From: Marisimplicoccus sp964437815
GTDB lineage: Bacteria > Bacteroidota > Bacteroidia > Flavobacteriales > Flavobacteriaceae
Direction: 5' to 3'
Length of the DNA stretch: 10,822 nt
Assembly (NCBI GenBank): GCA_964437815.1
Contig: CAYTIE010000033.1
Span: forward strand, 1-10,822
Shown: positions 7,762 through 10,822 of the stretch, piece by piece
Numbering within the stretch: position 1 is the first letter of the stretch
Layout: each line of letters opens with the position of its first letter
Translations under genes and position numbers: made by a program
Notes under the pieces: model-generated
What the model was told of the DNA's origin: nothing
The model's database searches: none
The model's input: only the letters and a program-made list of their open reading frames with translations

Positions 7762-9078
7762 TTAGGGTTCTTGAATCCACAATTCTCTATCTTGTTGGTT
7801 AAATGGCCATGGTGCACCATTATTTTCAATATTACTCATCATATTGTTTAAATCAGAATGAGTAGATGATTCTTCCATAATAAGATATTGTCTCATACGC
7901 ATTATAATAGAAAGAGGGTCAATATTAATAGGACAAGCATCAACACATGCATTACAAGATGTACAAGCCCATAATTCCTCTCTAGATATAAAGTTATCTA
8001 AAAGTTGATTACCATCCTCTTTAAATATTCCATTATTTTTAGAGACATTTTTTGAAACTTCTTCTAACCTGTCTCTTGTATCCATCATAATTTTTCTTGG
8101 GGATAATTTTTTACCTGTAATATTTGCAGGACACTCATCAGAACACCTCCCGCATTCTGTACAAGAATAAGCATTCATAAGTTGAACCCAATTCAGATCC
8201 AGAACATCTGATGCGCCAAATTTTTCAACTTGAGCACTCTTATCTTCTTGAGCTTTTTCTGGGTAAAACATTAACAAAACTTCATTTTTAACAGATTCTA
8301 AAATCCTAAATTTTCCTTTATATTCTAGATTAGCATAGTAAGTGTTTGGAAATGCCAGAAGGATATGTAGATGTTTCGAATAGTATAAGTAATTCAAGAA
8401 AAATAAAATTCCTATTATATGAAGCCACCAAAAGGATCTTTCTAAAATATAAACAGTTTGTGTGGTAAGTGAATCAAAAACAGGAACTAGAAAAGATGAA
8501 ATAGGAAAAAATCCAGCCTGACTATAGAACTCTCTGTTTTGTAGAATTAAATCAGTTGCATTCATAGAAAGGAAAAGCAGCATTAAAACTATTTCAAAAT
8601 AAAGAATATTGTCAGCATCAAATTTAGGCCATCCCTTCATTTCTCTACTTAGAAATCTTTTTATCTTTAATATATTCCTACGAATCCAAAATATTACAAC
8701 TGCTATTAGAACTAATAATGCAAAGAATTCAAAAAAACCAATTAAAAAGTTGTATAAACTAGTAGACATGTATTTAGAAAAAAATCTATGTGAACCTATA
8801 ATACCATCAATAACAATTTCTAATAATTCAATATTTATTATAACAAATCCAATATAAACCACAATATGGAGAATTCCTGATATTGGCTTAGTTACCATCT
8901 TGGATTGACCTAGGGCTATTCTAATCATATTTTTTAGTCTATCCAACTTTCTATCTGATCTATTAATACTTTTCCCCATAAGTATTACCCTTCTAAGCTT
9001 CAATATATTTCGTAGAAAAAAGATTATTGCAAACGAAAAGATTAATATAAAAATTAAATTAGGGATATAACTAATCAT
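7762..9078 (-). CDS. Membrane-anchored 4Fe-4S protein, HdrC/HdrE- or NarI-like electron-transfer subunit
   Basis: With the ATG at 9078 this is 438 residues. An ATG at 9123 would add 15 residues but overlap the upstream MCE gene by 53 bases; the 9078 start gives a typical 8-base overlap and the family-like opening MISYIPNLIFIL. About five membrane helices are visible, near residues 5-25, 66-92, 108-133, 158-177 and 216-234. His71 in helix 2 and His220, His236 and His238 around helix 5 are possible heme b ligands, as in NarI/HdrE-type subunits. The C-terminal cytoplasmic domain has two 4Fe-4S motifs: C306-C309-C312-C316-P and C372-C375-C378-C382-P. Together with the CCG protein it would pass electrons between the quinone pool and a cytoplasmic site. 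Both clusters look complete, and no dehydrogenase partner lies in the window. The next gene starts 9 bases after the stop. Confidence 0.9.
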   Translation of the reverse strand: MISYIPNLIFILIFSFAIIFFLRNILKLRRVILMGKSINRSDRKLDRLKNMIRIALGQSKMVTKPISGILHIVVYIGFVIINIELLEIVIDGIIGSHRFFSKYMSTSLYNFLIGFFEFFALLVLIAVVIFWIRRNILKIKRFLSREMKGWPKFDADNILYFEIVLMLLFLSMNATDLILQNREFYSQAGFFPISSFLVPVFDSLTTQTVYILERSFWWLHIIGILFFLNYLYYSKHLHILLAFPNTYYANLEYKGKFRILESVKNEVLLMFYPEKAQEDKSAQVEKFGASDVLDLNWVQLMNAYSCTECGRCSDECPANITGKKLSPRKIMMDTRDRLEEVSKNVSKNNGIFKEDGNQLLDNFISREELWACTSCNACVDACPINIDPLSIIMRMRQYLIMEESSTHSDLNNMMSNIENNGAPWPFNQQDRELWIQEP

Positions 9079-10006
9079 TATCACTTGATTTATCCTTTCT
9101 TCCAAAAACTGAAAAATGAACATATCTTTTTGGATTATTCTTCAAGTCGATTAATAATTCGTTTAAGTCATTAACTGATGAGTTAAGATTATTATAAAAT
9201 TCATCATTTCTAATTAGCAGACCCAGAGAACTAGAATCTGAATTTAATTCTTCTACAGCTTTATTTATACCTTCTATTGATTTATCAAGGTTAGATATTG
9301 TTTCGTTTAAATTTGACTCAACTAATGAATCAGTTATTTTTTGCATATTGGATGAGACCCCTTCTATATTTTTAATAGAATTATTAATTGTTGATTGATT
9401 TGTTTTTATAGTATTTTCAAGAATTTTCGCAGTACTATTAATTGAAGATATAGCTGATGTCATATCATCTAATGCAACTTTTAAATTATTTTGCGAATCC
9501 TGATTGATAATGTTTGTAACTCCCATAAAAAGAGAATCGACACTAATTAATATACTTTGAAGGTTTCTTTGCAATGGCTGAATTTGCTCATTTATTAATT
9601 CAGTTAAACCAGGTCTAATAACTGATTTTAATGTGTCGCCTGATTTCACTATGTTTCCATTTTCAAAAATAGGTTCAATAGCTATTGCTATTCCTCCTAT
9701 TAATCCAGTTTCGTATAATGTAGCTGTGCTATTTGAAGAAAATCTTAACTTATCTTTCACCTTTAATGTAACTATTATCTTTGTAGACTTTGGAAGAAAA
9801 TCTAGAGAAGTAACATTTCCTATTACCAAACCATTAACAGATACAGAAGCACCTACCATTAACCCATCAACTTCATTATAGATTGCATATATTGTCTTTT
9901 GTTTATCTAAAATTGAAGTTCCTTTTAAAAAGTTAAATCCAAAAATAAATAGTAAAATACTAACAAGGACAAATATTGATGTTTTAATTTCTTTTGAAAG
10001 TTTCAA
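9071..10006 (-). CDS. MlaD/MCE-family inner-membrane-anchored lipid transport protein (TTG start)
   Basis: This 311-residue protein has a short basic N-terminus (KLSKEIKTS), one membrane helix at about 9-26, a single MCE domain at about 36-113 (YNEVDGLMVGASVSVNGLVIGNV, ending LIGGIAIAIEP) and a long, mostly helical Ser/Asn/Ile-rich tail (about 135-290), likely coiled coil. MCE proteins form periplasmic hexameric rings that carry lipids between the membranes, with an MlaE permease and MlaF ATPase; neither partner is in the window. The start is TTG at 10006: no in-frame ATG exists between the upstream stop and this point, the next internal Met is residue 50 inside the MCE domain, and MK(L/I)S/T-E(I/V)KT is how I remember relatives beginning. 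Its stop overlaps the membrane Fe-S start by 8 bases. The gap to the upstream amidase is 60 bases, the largest in the cluster. Confidence 0.9.
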   Translation of the reverse strand: MKLSKEIKTSIFVLVSILLFIFGFNFLKGTSILDKQKTIYAIYNEVDGLMVGASVSVNGLVIGNVTSLDFLPKSTKIIVTLKVKDKLRFSSNSTATLYETGLIGGIAIAIEPIFENGNIVKSGDTLKSVIRPGLTELINEQIQPLQRNLQSILISVDSLFMGVTNIINQDSQNNLKVALDDMTSAISSINSTAKILENTIKTNQSTINNSIKNIEGVSSNMQKITDSLVESNLNETISNLDKSIEGINKAVEELNSDSSSLGLLIRNDEFYNNLNSSVNDLNELLIDLKNNPKRYVHFSVFGRKDKSSDND

Positions 10007-10028
10007 ACTAATAAAGAGTTTTATAATA

Positions 10029-10036
10029 CAAAAATA
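10029..10036 (-). promoter_or_regulatory. Possible Bacteroidota -7 box (TAnnTTTG) before the MCE gene
   Basis: The minus strand reads TATTTTTG here, matching the Bacteroidota -7 consensus TAnnTTTG, with 22 bases between its end and the TTG start. No TTG -33 element is seen at the usual distance upstream, and the box overlaps the end of the weak hairpin. It would allow the MCE-to-bshA genes to be transcribed separately from the amidase. A match this short is expected often by chance in AT-rich DNA. Confidence 0.25.
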
Positions 10037-10065
10037 ACAATATTTTATGTTTTAATTGTTACCTC
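10030..10065 (-). terminator. Weak AT-rich hairpin with T run after the amidase stop
   Basis: On the minus strand TAACAAT (10061-10055) pairs perfectly with ATTGTTA (10041-10035) across a 13-base loop. One A-U and three G-U pairs can extend the stem outward, and TTTTTG follows the inner arm. It begins within a few bases of the amidase stop, where an intrinsic terminator or attenuator would lie. The stem holds only one G-C pair in its perfect part, so it would be weak, and chance is possible at this base composition. Confidence 0.3.
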
Positions 10066-10066
10066 A

Positions 10067-10822
10067 CTAATTAAGCTCACTTAATGGAATAATTCTGTTA
10101 TTTCTTAAACCAATAACAAATGAAGAATTGAAGCCAAATTTCTTAACATATTTTAAACTTTTATTAGCTTCCTCAATAGATCTGTAGTTTCCATATAAAT
10201 ATTTATAAAGTTTACCATCTCTAATTACTTCAATTGATTCTAGACCATTAAAGTTATAGGATTTTGTTTCTATCAGCCTATTACTAGCTGAAACCTGAAT
10301 TTTATAATTCACGTAATCAATTTGTTCTGTAGAGGTAAGATTTCTATAAAAATCATTTTTATATCTTATTATAGCTTTTGAAATTGCATCAGACATTTCT
10401 TTTTGACCATTAATAGAATTTAAATATGCTCCTTCATTCTTATTTGTTAAAAAACCTGTTTCAATTAAAACACTTGGCATATAAGTGTATTTCAATACAA
10501 TAAAACCTGCTTGCTTAACATTCCTGTTTTTTCTTTTTAAATTTTGAACAAAGCTATTTTGAATATATGATGCTGCTACAATACTCTGATCAAGATACTC
10601 TTCCTGCATAAGAGTTAAACCAATTAAAGACTCAGGGTTATTTGGATCGAACCCATCATATTGGTTAATGTAATCATCTTCATAAAATATTACTGAATTT
10701 TCTTTTTTTGCAACCTCAAAATTCCTCTGATTTGCATGAAGCCCTAAAACAAATGTTCCTGCGCCATATGCTTGAGAATTATGAGAATCACAATGAATTG
10801 AAATAAAAAGGTTAGCATTGGA
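10067..10822 (-). CDS. N-acetylmuramoyl-L-alanine amidase (Amidase_3) with SPOR-like C-terminus, 5' end beyond the window
   Basis: The frame is open to the window edge, giving 251 visible residues; an internal ATG at 10609 is not the start because the catalytic domain continues upstream of it. Visible residue H10 in LFISIHCDSH is a zinc ligand of the Amidase_3 (AmiA/B/C) fold, and E121 in PSVLIETGFLTN is the conserved glutamate. YGAGTFVLGLH and NRNVKQAGFIVLK also fit the family. Such enzymes cut the MurNAc-L-Ala bond during daughter-cell separation. The last 75 or so residues (YKIQVSASN..., GLESIEVIRDGKLYKYLYG, then a helix and FVIG) resemble a SPOR-type repeat, which in other proteins binds denuded glycan at the septum. 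The signal peptide and first zinc ligands lie beyond the window. It is upstream of the MCE gene, same strand, 60-base gap. Family assignment is firm; the SPOR call is moderate. Confidence 0.93.
   Translation of the reverse strand, partial: SNANLFISIHCDSHNSQAYGAGTFVLGLHANQRNFEVAKKENSVIFYEDDYINQYDGFDPNNPESLIGLTLMQEEYLDQSIVAASYIQNSFVQNLKRKNRNVKQAGFIVLKYTYMPSVLIETGFLTNKNEGAYLNSINGQKEMSDAISKAIIRYKNDFYRNLTSTEQIDYVNYKIQVSASNRLIETKSYNFNGLESIEVIRDGKLYKYLYGNYRSIEEANKSLKYVKKFGFNSSFVIGLRNNRIIPLSELN

Noticed and set aside
8609..8857. Open plus-strand frame of 82 codons opposite the membrane Fe-S gene
   Set aside because: Antisense to transmembrane-helix codons; hydrophobic composition is a by-product and no start context or family signature is seen.
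9079..9123. Longer N-terminus for the membrane Fe-S protein from an ATG at 9123
   Set aside because: Would overlap the MCE gene by 53 bases and add a charged 15-residue leader before the membrane helix; the ATG at 9078 gives an 8-base overlap and the expected opening.
9633..9881. Open plus-strand frame of 82 codons opposite the MCE domain
   Set aside because: Antisense to a conserved MCE domain, no recognisable motif; treated as chance.
1..10822. tRNA, rRNA, CRISPR array, insertion sequence or prophage
   Set aside because: Genes abut almost throughout; no cloverleaf, repeat-spacer pattern, transposase or terminal inverted repeats were seen on either strand.

Overview
The window is strongly AT-rich and almost fully coding. 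It most resembles a low-GC member of the Bacteroidota, probably Flavobacteriia and perhaps marine. The reasons are the gene set and order (SPOR-like-tailed amidase, single-domain MCE protein, membrane 4Fe-4S protein, CCG-domain protein, a Bacteroidota-type 161-residue protein often labelled 'ABC transporter ATPase', a GH3/beta-lactamase fusion and bshA), the lack of visible Shine-Dalgarno sequences, and short secretory signals ending in A-Q or S-Q. The assignment rests on remembered family features, not on a search.

Layout. Bases 1-2042 (+) encode a secreted penicillin-acylase-family N-terminal-nucleophile hydrolase. Only the first base of its start codon appears to be missing. It converges tail to tail, with a 3-base gap, on a long minus-strand cluster covering the rest of the window. 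In transcription order (high to low coordinates) the cluster is: N-acetylmuramoyl-L-alanine amidase (5' end cut by the window edge), a 60-base gap with a weak hairpin and a possible promoter box, an MlaD/MCE protein with a TTG start, a membrane protein with two 4Fe-4S motifs, a small HAD-type phosphatase-like protein, a CCG-domain (HdrB-like) protein, the uncharacterised 161-residue protein, a NagZ-like GH3 plus beta-lactamase-like fusion, and BshA. Apart from the 60-base gap, junctions are overlaps of 1, 4 and 8 bases or gaps of 1, 5 and 9 bases, so the last seven genes look like one translationally coupled operon.

How the genes may work together. Three themes are combined. The first is cell-wall turnover: the amidase, and the exported NagZ/AmiE-type fusion that could strip GlcNAc and then the peptide from muropeptides. 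The second is envelope lipid transport (MCE protein). The third is redox and thiol chemistry: a membrane 4Fe-4S protein plus an HdrB-like subunit, which together look like a split heterodisulfide-reductase/GlpC-type electron-transfer module, and the first enzyme of bacillithiol synthesis. The partner and substrate of the redox module are not encoded here. That module, with its HAD neighbour and the 161-residue protein, is the best candidate for undescribed biology in the window. No RNA genes, mobile elements, CRISPR arrays or long repeats were seen, and no stretch over 60 bases lacks a gene.
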